Assembly: GCA_950295325.1 (NCBI GenBank)
Contig: OX485803.1
Coordinates: forward strand, 14,258,001 to 14,322,000
Source: Polytrichum commune
Taxonomy: Eukaryota > Streptophyta > Polytrichopsida > Polytrichales > Polytrichaceae
Length of the DNA stretch: 64,000 nt
Reading direction: 5' to 3'
Shown: one piece after another, positions 11,252 to 22,671 of the stretch
Position numbering within the stretch: the stretch's first letter is position 1
How the letters are laid out: every line of letters begins with the position of its first letter
Made by a program: the position numbers and the translations under genes
Notes under the pieces: model-generated
Databases searched by the model: none
What the model was told of the DNA's origin: nothing
The model's input: the letters and a program-made list of their open reading frames with translations, nothing else

Positions 11252-13733
11252 AAACCTTACACCACTCCTAGAGAATACTCTCACACTTCTCTACCTCATG
11301 TAGGTTTCTTACAAAATCATCAATTGGTGTGGCTCCACCTCCTTTTTCTATTTTTGTTTTATATGAGTGGTCGTATGTGGGTACTTACAATGTTCTTCAT
11401 ATCCCCTTTACGGTTCTCCGCAAACACTTTATCAAAGATTCACAAAAAAAGATACTATATTCTTGACCTACACTTCTCACACCTATTACTTTAGCCCTCT
11501 ATTACATAGACATAGCACGATACTTTTGGTCAATGAAACTTTTCATGTACCCGTGTCATTTTTAAGTCCACAATATCGTAAGTTCAAAACCAAGAACATG
11601 GATTCGATACACGTTAAAATAAAATATGAATTATTGTAGGTTAGAAGTATTATATCACTATTGTATCAATACTATGTCAAAAAATCAATGTTGGTTTGAT
11701 TACCAAATGGTGCAACTATGTGGCACCTTCCTTAAGGTAATAAGCATTAGCATTACCTACATCCTATTCCAACATGTATCCATCACTAACACTCTAGAAA
11801 AAAAATTGAAAATTTGTTCACAAAGCGGGACACTTTTAGAAATGCCCATGTTTAGTATTATAATGACTTATAATACTAATAATGTATATTATTTTCAACC
11901 AAATTTAATGATAATGTAATGATAATTTTTCATATGAAACACAAAGTATGCAAGTCACCAAAACTACACATTCATAATAAGTATGATCTAAATTTATCGC
12001 AAGGGGGAGGGGCACTTAATTTCGCTTCCACTATACCATGTAAGCATACAAAACGGTGATTGATGGCTGGGGATTCGTGGCACTCAAGTAAAGTCTCCTG
12101 ATGACAAAATTTGCATGAATTCATTAAGAGGGTTGGATGGAGCTTAGTTTAGGTAAGTACTCTGGTACCTTTACATCTTCGGCACTGAATAAAATATTTT
12201 CAGGTGAGCCATTAATTTTGAAAATCTCAAATTTTAATATGGATTTTCCTTCTTTGAATCCAAGACTGTGAAATGAAAAAATAAGACATTATAATAATTA
12301 TCCATCTATAAATAGTATACATAGGAGAAGGCATTACACTACTTTTGAGTTGGCGCACAAGACCCCTCATCCCCTCCTAGCTATTATAGAGTTCTTGCTA
12401 TTTTGTAAAAACTCGAACCATGATGTGGCTTTAGGATACTATAGCCTTATTTTCTAGCCTCATACGAGTTTGTCACCAAGGCCATGGTGTGGCATTGGAT
12501 TCCACGCATCTATATTACTTCATAATGCAGATGTCCATGTGTGTAACATGTGGCAAGCCGCTATGATGTATTGTTACAACCATATTTTATTTTGATTAAA
12601 TCCATCATTTACTTTGCATGGACGAGTATTTTAGCATGTAATATACTAAAAAAAAATTCGATTGTGATGAATATATATCATTGTAAATATATGTTCATCT
12701 TAACGCATTATTAAATTGACGTTCTATGATTAGTTCAAAATGAGAAGAAAAAAAATCATTAAAATAAGATCAATATAGTGATATAAAGAAGAAAGATCGT
12801 CAGTATTGTTTATTTCAATGAATGTGTCATTTGATTCAGTTATTTCTTTCTATTTATTATGATCAATCCCACTTGTCAAACAATTATATTTTATAATTCT
12901 ATCTCATGATAACCATCACAACTGTATCATTCAATGGTCGTAAGAATCAATCATAATGAATCATGTTATCATACAAGCACGGATAGGATATATTCCAAAA
13001 AAAATGACAATACCTTTTATATATATATATATATATCAAGTGATTTTTTTTTGTTGTTGTTGTTAAGGATGTCTTTCATTGGGCACATTTCAATGATATC
13101 TTCATGTTATCATATGGATTTTAATTTTTGTGTTTATCATAAAACTAAGTTCATGGATAACGATGTCAATATGTTCAATATAGTCAAGGAAAATGTCACA
13201 AAAACAAATCCATCTCTGCTACTGGTGAGAGTAATAGAGATGATACATAAGTTGCATTTAATTAAATGGAGTTTCATGATATTTGTTAATAATAATAAAA
13301 TCACAACAAAAGGTGATTGTAAGTGACAAGTAAACCATGGCATATGTTTACACTCATGATCAATTTGTTGATATTGTGTGAATTAGGCATAAACCTCATA
13401 CTATCAGTTCGTACACTACCACCAAGTGTCATGAGATTACACTAATAATCAAATTGTCAAATTGTTAGTGTAACTAGGACACATACTTCATAATAGGGTA
13501 AGTGAAACTATTAGGCTAGTGACAATAAATATGAAAAACGGTGTAGTGTGTTGCACACAAACACACGTAATCATGCAAACACGTGATTTTTGTAGATAAA
13601 GTGTGTGACACTATACCCAAAATTTTGGTGCAACAATTCTTTGTGTTATACATGGCATTCCTTGGTCATTTTCATTTTGACCTTCATAATGCACATCTAG
13701 ATTTCCTCACATAATAACATCTACCTATGCTCG
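11252..13733. other. Gene-free AT-rich DNA
   Basis: Nothing gene-like was found. A TA run lies at about 13018-13036, followed by a T-rich/GTT repeat. The longest open frame (12934-13326, plus) runs through that microsatellite and is judged spurious. Confidence 0.55.
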
Positions 13734-13986
13734 ATAGAGATATATGTAAAGAAAATGAAACCATGGGGTTAGTGCCAAACCATGACTCATGAGTTCATGA
13801 GAAGTGATATAAAGTCATCTAAGTTTTTGAGATGGCAAGAAAAGGTCCCAAAAGTTTCACCCAATATTCAAAGTAGGCTCAAATGCATGATGAGCCAACA
13901 TGGTTTTAATAGAAAAATTTCTCAAAGGAGGATCAAACCCACAACTTCATCCCTCTTTGATGGACTTTACAAATAAGTCTATTATA
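13734..13986. mobile_element. MITE, TAGAGTTAT family, copy 1
   Basis: The ends pair as ATAGAGATATATGTAAAG and CTTTACAAATAAGTCTAT. Inner subterminal sequence (CCATGGGGTT, and GGATCAAACCCACAAC with ATCCCTCTTTGATGG) matches the element at 42980-43401, which is longer (about 420 bp). Both copies are flanked by TA. Confidence 0.65.
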
Positions 13987-16900
13987 TGGTACACTCTAAC
14001 CTCCTTAATATCATGCATGTGGCAACCAAAGTGCATGTGATATTAAGAAGGTTTGCAGTGCTAAAATGGTTGCGTGATAATAGAGAATTAGTGTAACATT
14101 TGTCATTATGGAATAACACAAAGTCAACATTGCAATAATGACAATGACGACAATGTGATGCGTGCAAGCGTGTGATTTGAATTCTTCGGTGGATTATTTT
14201 AATGTCAAAACCCATGATATATGAGAGGGAAATTTGATAACAAGAAGGGAGACTTAAATTGAGCACATCCATTCCCTAGGGTTTTGGTATATAGGAGAGG
14301 GAGTGACAGGGTAGAGGGTGACATTACGGAGGTTAGGGTGTATTGGCTTCCTCATGTTGATTGCTTCAATTAGGTCATAAGCACTTGCCTAACATAATAA
14401 CACATGTGGATTAATTATTATTTCATAGGTTTGGACTTACTAGACTTTTTGTTAAGCATGGAATATGAAATAATATAAATAAATACTCATTTCAAGTCCA
14501 ATGGAGACATCCCTTATTCAATTACTTTTCTTATTAGGACATCCAAATTTGAGTGGCATTGACTGCTCAAAAATATGATAACCATTCTAGACTCAATAAT
14601 CAACACAATTGGCAGGAGGGATCCCATGTCACTAAGGCGCTGTGAATGGAGGGTGTGTGTTCGTGGGTAGACCACATCCAAGCCATCCATTCACATAGCC
14701 CCATCCTACGGTCTATGAAACCACTCAGGCAACCCGAAAAAAATTTCTGACATATGAAATTTCGGCGTATGAAAAATCAATGTTTGCAAGATGAGGGGGT
14801 TGATAGTTCATCCCATCATATGAGAGCATTTGGGTTTTTAAAGGTTCCCATAGGGTTCCCTAAGTTCCGAATGGAGTTCCCATATGTTCCCAATGAAGTT
14901 CCCAATGGTTCTACATTTTGGAAGGAAGAGGTAGGGGTTCAAATCCCTCCGTTGGCATCATATCCTTTGCAAGTCCTTTTAATGAAGGACTTAGTTTGGA
15001 AATTTTCATCCAAGCTTTGTGAGAAGATGGAGGTGGAGATTTTGTCCAACATGAAGTTTTCCAGACTCTACCGGAGGGGAAGAGAGGCCAAAAGTTGGGG
15101 TAGCATAGGAGTCTTTAGATTTGTCAAATAACAATCAACAATTGAGATCTGCCTACCCACAACCACACATGAGACGTTCACAACGCCTCTGTGACGCAAG
15201 GAGGGATCTACATGACAGTTGAATGAACGAAAGGAACTTCACTTTAATCAATTTTAATAAACAAAAAAACAAAAAAAACAAGATATTCCTATGAACCTCA
15301 AAAGTTATGAGAAAAGCGCCTACAACCTCAATTTGGACGTTCTAGCTATTTTGTACAAATCGTATCTTTCATATCCTACGAGAAGTGAGGCTAGTCGGAG
15401 AAAAAGTAACCATTCAAGACCCATCTACCTTAATGGAAGTTGCGTGGAAGAAAGACCAGCTTTGGGAAGTGTGAGTGAGGAGCTTCCCCAAGAACAAGCT
15501 TCAACACCTACGACTTCCTTTCCAAGTTCGGGTTCAACTGCGGAGCCAAAGACCGGCTCAAGTTTCAAAAGGTTTATGAGATTCAACGAAATTGCTCCAA
15601 TACACGCACTCTCTCTTTGAGACTTGCACCATCGTAAGCTTTATAAAATTCAACGTTAGCTTACTTTGTGATTGGGGCCAAGGATTTGTGGCCCCCATGT
15701 TAGTTGAAGGTAAAAACCCATAAATAAAATTTTAAAAATAAAAATAAAAGTGGGAGTTCTTTATAGTTTAGAATTTTTCTTCTTCTTTTGGAAGATGATT
15801 TGACCCTAGAGTTAGTATCAAAGATCTCAAACTATTCTAATGAGGTAAGATGGGATGATTGACCACAAATTCATAGCAAGTAATGTAGAGGGTGCTTAAA
15901 CCAACACTCTAAGCTATTGCATGTTCATATGGCTATTATAAAAATATATTCATATTAGCCTTTGGGCTAAACATAGATAAGAAGAAGAAGAAGATCTTTA
16001 GCCTCAACTGAATATTTGATGAATATTCAAAGTCAAAACCACTAGCTTCCTTAAACTAATCCATATCCCCCGTGCATGACAACCTTGCATATGACAAGGA
16101 CCCCCACCTTCATTGCCTAGAACCAACACAACATAGTTGAGTACTAGACTCAAGCTAGATCAAAGCCCAACTAGTAATGATGCGCAAAGCTACATGGCCA
16201 CCTTCATGATCCCACCTGGTTCGTTTGCAAAACTGTCACCTTGCATCCTGAGTACCGACCCCCTTGCATCCTAGGAACCAACCCCCTTCATGCCTAGGAC
16301 CAACCCCCTTTATGCTTTGTAGGCCTGCCTCCTTGGCTTTGTGAATAGAATGGCTAGAATAGGCATTGACAAGCCACCCTAAACCAACCTTGAACCATCC
16401 TAAGATAGAGTGGAGCCTGTTACCTACCCTAGAGGAAGGTAGTGGAGGTTGAGGTGACACCACTAATGGCACCTGAAACCATCACTCTGTGTGCCCAAAC
16501 ACTCCTACACCATGGGGAACAATTCAAGGTTACCGTTAACAATTCAAGGGAACCATCTAAGTGTTGGCAATTGGGAGGCATTTATAGGTGTTAGTTTTTT
16601 GTCGGGTGTTGGTTTTAGCACCCTCTGCCTTAGGTGTTTACCATATGTTAACATCGGTGCCATAAATCCTTCATTGTGGATCAAGTTTTGAGACCTAGAT
16701 GTGACATTCACTAGAAGAAAACTTGTCCATTGCAACCATCCCTTGGGACTTGGCCATTGTGCCTCATGACAAGAAAATGCATATACAAATACATTTGGTG
16801 GGCAACCGGAGGGTTTTGATTACCTGTTGTCCGAAAATCGCAGCCCAAAACCTCTAGTTGACAACCAAATGATTTATGTATGCCAAGACTCACAATGGCT

Positions 16901-17440
16901 GAGTCACAACGGATGGTTGCAATGAACACGTTTTCTTCTAAAAATTGGTGTGCATTTTCAATCCCCGTCATGTTTGCAATTTAATGTGACTTTTGAGGGC
17001 AAACTTATGCATATTACCCAAATTTTCAAGTATATTGCTCATACAGACATGCATGTCTTTAACGTTTCACTAGAGAACCGCAACTCAAACACTCGAGGGT
17101 GCCAATTAATCACACTTGGATTGTCTCTTCTATGAGGACTCGACTCTCGTTTCAAAAAACTTCACAAGAGCACCAACCTTCAAATGAAAATATGGTGTTA
17201 TGACATTGTAAGAATTTTAGAGTTCAAGCAATGTACTAGGCATGTTACATAGAGGGGAACAAGACCTAAATGGCATTTCCCATTTTAAGTGTCAAAATCC
17301 ATGGCAATCTAGCCACAATGTGAGGCTTCACTATGTACCCTATTAAGAGTTCAAGTCTCTCTCACTTTCAAATGTGAGCATTCCAGCCACCTTTCATGAG
17401 CCGTGAATTATCTAAGGGATTGAGGCACAAGACCAAAACC
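13987..17440. other. Gene-free DNA with low-complexity patches
   Basis: No gene is recognised. A stretch of repeated GTTCCC words lies at about 14840-14925. Repeated ACCAACCCCCTT/CATGCCTAGG words (about 28-bp spacing) lie at about 16240-16320. The open frames here (for example 14754-15131 and 15291-15620, plus) have no motif, splice context or obvious homologue and are not called. Confidence 0.5.
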
Positions 17441-17510
17441 CTTGCTCAATGTGGCGACGATAATAAATTGTGCTTTTTTTTTCTTTTCTTTTTTTTTTCT
17501 TTTTTGGTTG

Positions 17511-17921
17511 TCATCGGATTTCACGGACCACAAACACGGCAAAGCTCACAACGATGAAAGAAATCACAAACGACATAAAAGTTTCGGTGACGAGGGTGTC
17601 CGAAAAAAATCCGTAAATTGTAGAGTGGTAATCGATGGGCCTCGTTTGCACACTATTGCCAAAGAGGCGCAAGGCGTTGCACTCGTGGCACTGCCATGCC
17701 GTGTTCATCAACACATGCTGCAATTTGTTGCTCCTCGACGCGTAAAGTGCCGAGGGGCTCAAATTTGGGAACTTAACAAACGCGGAGGAAAACGCAAGTG
17801 CACAAGTCGAATAAACAAGCCCAATTATGGTTCCAAGGATCACTCCGTCGCATACCCATGGTGTCGATCGGATTTGGTGCCACATGTATTTGAGGGTCAC
17901 CCTCCACATGCCATCAGCCAT
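17511..17921 (-). CDS. Uncertain small ORF with two hydrophobic segments
   Basis: This is an unbroken 136-codon minus-strand frame in a locally more GC-balanced patch. It begins MADGMWRVTLK, has one hydrophobic stretch at about residues 45-68 and another near the C-terminus (about 116-134), which would suit a small two-helix membrane protein. I do not recognise the family. Its start lies in a unit of the tandem repeat to the right, and the frame at 18402-18181 begins similarly (MVGGMWRSL). The ORF may therefore be part of a repeat rather than a gene. A plus-strand frame overlaps it, and a chance origin is quite possible. Confidence 0.2.
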   Translation of the reverse strand: MADGMWRVTLKYMWHQIRSTPWVCDGVILGTIIGLVYSTCALAFSSAFVKFPNLSPSALYASRSNKLQHVLMNTAWQCHECNALRLFGNSVQTRPIDYHSTIYGFFSDTLVTETFMSFVISFIVVSFAVFVVREIR

Positions 17922-18870
17922 CCTCTCTTGACTTCAAAATGTAGTATCTTGAGGACAGCCAGGTCTATTGTCACTTTTTTGGCGTTAATTTAGTCTGTTC
18001 ACCACCCATACAACAATAGATTGGATTTTCATGTGAAAAAACACAACACATAGGCTGTCACACACCTATGGTCATGTCAATGGGATTTGGTGCCATAGGT
18101 ATTTGAGGGTCACCCCCTACATGCCATTCTCCATAATTTCTCAACAATGACCTGGTTTGGTGTCAATTTGTGAAGCTAAACTATATGTACTTCACCCATA
18201 CAACAAAAGGTAGTAATTGTATGTCAAAGAAAGTACAGCGGCTTCCGCTAACTCGGAGTGGTAAACATATTCCAATACATCCTTTAATTGCATCATCTCG
18301 ATCACAAAAATCGATTATTTTCTCGATTGTGGTTCCAAGGATTGTGCCATCATGCACCCAACCACATGTGTTTGAGAGTGACCTCCACATGCCACCAACC
18401 ATAATTTCTCAATCAAAAACTTCATATCTCGATACTGATGACTTGTTATGGTGTCACTTTGTAATGATCATTTCATTTGTACTTCACCTATACAAGAAAA
18501 GGTTGGAAGTTCATGTTAAAGAAACCTACAACCGCTTTGGCTAACTCAAAGTGGAAAACATGTTTTAATACATCCCTTGCATAGTTTTTGTTCACAAACA
18601 TCAAGCACTCCTTGATTATGGTTCCAAGGGTCACCCTCCACATGCCATCATCCACAACATCTCAAGCAAAGACACGTAATTATGATGATGCCCTGGTCTA
18701 ATGTCACTTTGTGATAGTAATTTCATTTTTCTTCACCTATGCAATGAAAAATAGGCATGCTATATCCAAGAACAAATCAATTGTTTCCGCTAACTCATAG
18801 TGACAATTTATTATGATACATCCCTTTTTCTTATCAATTTCGTCACAAACATCGGCCCTCGCATGCCACA
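17826..18870. repeat. Degenerate tandem repeat, units about 210-270 bp
   Basis: At least four units share the order: GTTCCAAGG, TTTGAGGGTCACC, CCACATGCCATCA, CACTTTGTGA, TTCACCTATACAA. The ATGCCAT anchor lies at 17908, 18121, 18389 and 18642, giving spacings of 213, 268 and 253. The copies are well diverged, so the amplification is old. Confidence 0.65.
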
Positions 18871-20155
18871 ATTGATTGATTCTAAAACATGTGAATTTTT
18901 GCTTGAATTCAATTGCAAATCTTGTTGCAAGGCAATTTCAACTGATTGTTAAAAACCGCACAATAAATCACAAGGAGCACCGTCAAACCAAAAGGAGAAA
19001 AACTCGAGGTGGTTGTTTTCATGCATAATTCATAAACTTGTGCATAGAATTTGAATAACTCTTGATAATCTTAACAACTTAGAAGAGCATAATTTGCTTC
19101 TAATGTGAACAACCAACAACAATAATACTCCTCCACTTGTGTTACATTGCAGTTGGCATTCATGATTCAAGTGATTTTAAAAGCCAAACAATTGTAGGTT
19201 CTAGTTACCTTCAGCTGAAGACGAAAAAATGCTCATTTTCTTTTTGGTGCTTGGTTGTTTATTGCTATTCCAATTTTTTTTCATCTTGAAAATGACCTCA
19301 AGTGCTCTAAGTTGAACGTGCTTTATGATTGTGTCCATGGCTCTCCTTTACTAGGGTTGTGACTTTTGAGGTGGAGTGTGGAACACCCTATTTTCAAGAA
19401 CCCATGCTCGGAAGTTGCATGTAATAGTTTAAGTAAGTATTGTACAAAAAAACATATAGTTAACCCCTATTGAACTTGAGGGTTAACAATGTATCATAAA
19501 AGCACAATTTGGAGTTTGCTTCCAAAAGAGAGTTATGGAGGTAGAATCAACGTAGTTACATCCATGTAGTTGGAACAACATTGTCAAAAAAACATCACCA
19601 TATCATTTGCAAAATATTTTTTCAAAATTTAGATATGGTTTGAATAAAATTTGAAAGCACTTGAACTTTGGTTTAGTTGCTTAAAAATGTAAGCTACATA
19701 ACAAAACTTGAAGTTGGAAAATTAAGAAATTAGATAGATAGATAGATAGATAGATCCCCATAAACACTAATTTTCAATTCTTTGATAATTAGTGTTAGAC
19801 ATAAATGCGCCGCCACCTTCCCTACCGCCACCTCCCTTCTCCTTTTATCATTGTTAACTTTTTTTTCATAACCTTACTAACACTAAATTTGTGCATATAA
19901 CTTCCACATATTACCATAGTTGATATTTAATGTTTGAGACTACATTTTATGTTACCTACTTTCGTAGGGTTAGTGATATTCAGTGTATGCGTTCGTATTT
20001 AGTGTAGTTTTGATGCTTGTTGGCAACCCATATAAACTTTCACGCAGACCATGCAATGGTATCTTGAATCCTTTAAGAGTTAACCTATTTCCTTGAAAAT
20101 AAACCCTCAAATGCAAACCCTAAACCTCCATAAGCAACTTTCCTACCATTGAGAA
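18871..20155. other. Gene-free AT-rich DNA
   Basis: No gene is visible. A (GATA)n microsatellite lies at about 19731-19755. Confidence 0.6.
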
Positions 20156-20352
20156 CTACACTAATTATTGTATATAGTGTCACTTACTATTTGGAAATGC
20201 ACAATGCTATAATTATAAACTATACATCAAATGTTTTTGGACACTATAGCGCATATGCATCTTTACTTGCTAAACATGGACTCAATAGTGAATAGATATA
20301 GCATTGTGTAACTCTCAATAGTAAGTGACACTAAATACATTATTTAGTGTAG
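20156..20352. mobile_element. MITE, CTACACTAAATA family, copy B
   Basis: CTACACTAATTATT at the left is inverted as TATTTAGTGTAG at the right, with longer subterminal pairing (AGTGTCACTTACTATT and AATAGTAAGTGACACT). The interior ACAATGCTATAATT matches copy A at 8546-8770. Confidence 0.8.
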
Positions 20353-20989
20353 CCCGCATGGAATCGTAGGCATTAAACCTCTACTTGCCTCACCAAGCAC
20401 ACCTGAACTAAACATCAGATTTAGCATGGCCCATACTAACCATCATCGATTTGCATTAATGATTTGGCAACCACTGGGTGGCGACCAGAGAGGGTGTCAT
20501 AGGAGACTTGGTGTTTCATAACAAGTCACAAAGACCACTCTAACTAATATGTCACAAGTTTTAATGCCACCCCAAATTAGATGTTGAGTGTAGTGACTAG
20601 ACACACCCGAACAAGCCCTCAATCACATTATAACAAAGCATCGACAATAATGATTATGATTATGATTACGATTTCTTTTTTAAAATGTTGGTGTTTTTGA
20701 CACCACATGCACTGTCCATTCAAACTCTCGTAATCATATTTGTGTGAACATGGGCAGATTAATCAACTTAATAGTTGATTTTGGCAAGTGGATTAATTGA
20801 TGTTAGTAGGTATATATAGGGTGTGCATGTGGGTGGGGAACATCGACACTTATTCTATCACTTCCCAAATACTACAACTTCAATGCAACTTGGAGACCAA
20901 AAACCACATGCACCTAATTTCATGTTAACAAAGAAGTATTAACCCCAAGTGTGATGTAATTTTCAAAGGTAAGTATACCTAATTCAATT

Positions 20990-21300
20990 ACCGACCTTAA
21001 ATGGACACTTATATTTCAGTGGTGTGTGATTAGATATGGATCTAGGAACAAACACCAAACATACATATGTTTACAAGGGCTTAGACTACGTGCTTCAAAT
21101 CTGTTCACCATTCTAAGTTCAATAATCAACATAATTGGGAGACATATATGATCATTTAGTAAAGAAGAGTCTTCGCTTTGATAATGAAAAAGAGGTTCAT
21201 ACGAGCTCCAAATTTTATGATGGACATGGCTACTAACATGATTTGGATCTGCCAATCATCTTGCACTCATTGCATTTCTCATATCCTATGAGAAATGGGT
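20990..21300 (+). repeat. Dispersed repeat, about 290 bp, copy 1
   Basis: This block aligns with 32640-32940 over its whole length. Shared words include CCATTCTA, AGCTCCAAAT versus GAACTCCAAAT, and TTCATATCCTATGAGAA. A third, partial copy is in SDA1 intron 12 (about 53690-53870). In both longer copies the block is followed within about 100 bases by a GGGCCGGTTCACA-type MITE. Confidence 0.6.
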
Positions 21301-21401
21301 CCAAAGATTTTATTTTTTTTAAATGTTCATTTAAGACATGCTTACTCTAGTGCAAATGAGACACGTGTGCAGACATCCCTCCTTGTCACAAAGAGGGCAT
21401 A

Positions 21402-21708
21402 CTTAAGGCCGGTTCACACAAGGCCCCAAGTCCTAAGCCCCGAGCATGATATGGATGCTTACATGGCAACACTTTTTGGAGGCAAGGCTTGGGACTTGTG
21501 TTGAGAGTTGGATCGAGCAAAAAGCCAGACCCAACTCTCAACACAAGACCAACAAGTTTGTTTGCATAAAATAATCAAGATCCGACTTTAACCTAATATA
21601 AAACATATTTTAATCATTCCTTGAGGCTCAAATGTTGGGACTTTTGCCTCCACATTGGGACTTGCTAACATGAGTGGGACTTGGGACCCCCTGTGAACCA
21701 GCCCTTAA
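21402..21708. mobile_element. MITE, GGCCGGTTCACA family, copy 1
   Basis: The ends pair: TAAGGCCGGTTCACA at the left and the inverse of TAAGGGCTGGTTCACA at the right. The centre (21487-21548) is a near-perfect hairpin, with arms GGGACTTGTGTTGAGAGTTG and its inverse. This copy is inverted and internally shorter than the one at 45463-45845. Confidence 0.8.
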
Positions 21709-21976
21709 GTAATGAGGTGTCCGGATTGTATTAAAAAAAAGTGCGCAAATCAGTTCCACCAAAGTAGTAGCAGTGGGTACCATAGACAGGAGTATTGAAT
21801 TGAAGCACTTAACTTCCTTCAAAGCCATGACTGACAGGATCCAACTTTTAGTAGAATACTCATCAAGTCGGGGAATCCCACTCACCTACTCCAGATCCAG
21901 ACCTTTCGAAAGCTGACAATAAACTCAACGACGACGTAGTTGTACACAGGTACAAGCATTTGAAGACATCTTATTT

Positions 21977-22057
21977 CACTAATAGGAAAGGTGGGTCTGC
22001 AGGTAGGAAAGTGTACATTCTGTACACTTCGTGTTAGACCCACCTTTCCTACTGGTG
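21977..22057. other. Strong hairpin downstream of the ANTH gene
   Basis: The arms TAGGAAAGGTGGGTCT (21983-21998) and AGACCCACCTTTCCTA (22036-22051) are perfectly complementary and extend imperfectly to 21977 and 22057. A second 9-bp stem (AAGTGTACA/TGTACACTT) lies inside. This gives a foldback of about 80 bases. It could be a pre-miRNA-like hairpin, a tiny MITE or an RNA-end structure. No known miRNA is recognised. Confidence 0.5.
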
Positions 22058-22671
22058 TTTGAATGGCTTCGTACATCTGTCTAAGACTGACTTGGTGTAA
22101 AGTGCAGGTACAATCCAAGGGAATTTGATGAGCAATCTCAATTATGAGAATATTCATAACTTGAGTGCACGGCGGATGTTTTGATGCTTTACCTTGGTGT
22201 GCCGACAGGCTGTGTGGACGTCTTTCCCAGCTGTAGAGCTTTGAAACATCTCCAAAACCGGATTGTCAGTTCCGCTTTCTGACATGTAATCAAGATGAGC
22301 AAGCAAGTGATATGCAAGTGACTCTAATACTCTCTACCCTTTTCTTCACTGCTCACCAAGTCATCAGTCATATCAAAAGGATGTCATCTACTAAAACTTT
22401 GCTGTTCCTGTGAGTATTCCACAGTAGTAGTATGTTTAATAAAAGTACATGCAGTGCATGATATAATGGCACTGCCTCGTCATTGATACAGGATACTGTG
22501 AAGATTTCATTGTACAGGGGTCTGTAAGCAACCCCGACATGAATTGTCTAAGATTTAGTAAAACTATTGGTAGCCTCAGACGCTTGAGAAAAAAAATTCT
22601 GAGACTTTCATCTACAGAAGCACGACTCAGGGTCTCTCTTACCAATCCCGATTCGTGGAAAGCTGAAGGTG

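Noticed and set aside
12934-13326. 130-codon plus-strand open frame
   Set aside because: It runs through a TA microsatellite and a poly-T/GTT tract and has no recognisable motif.
14754-15131. 125-codon plus-strand open frame with repeated P-x-G-F-P-like words
   Set aside because: The pattern comes from the short repeated word GTTCCC; no homology, start context or splice sites support a gene.
17442-17993. 183-codon plus-strand open frame
   Set aside because: It starts in a poly-T/TTTTC tract and runs antisense to another frame through a tandem repeat; no motif or splice context.
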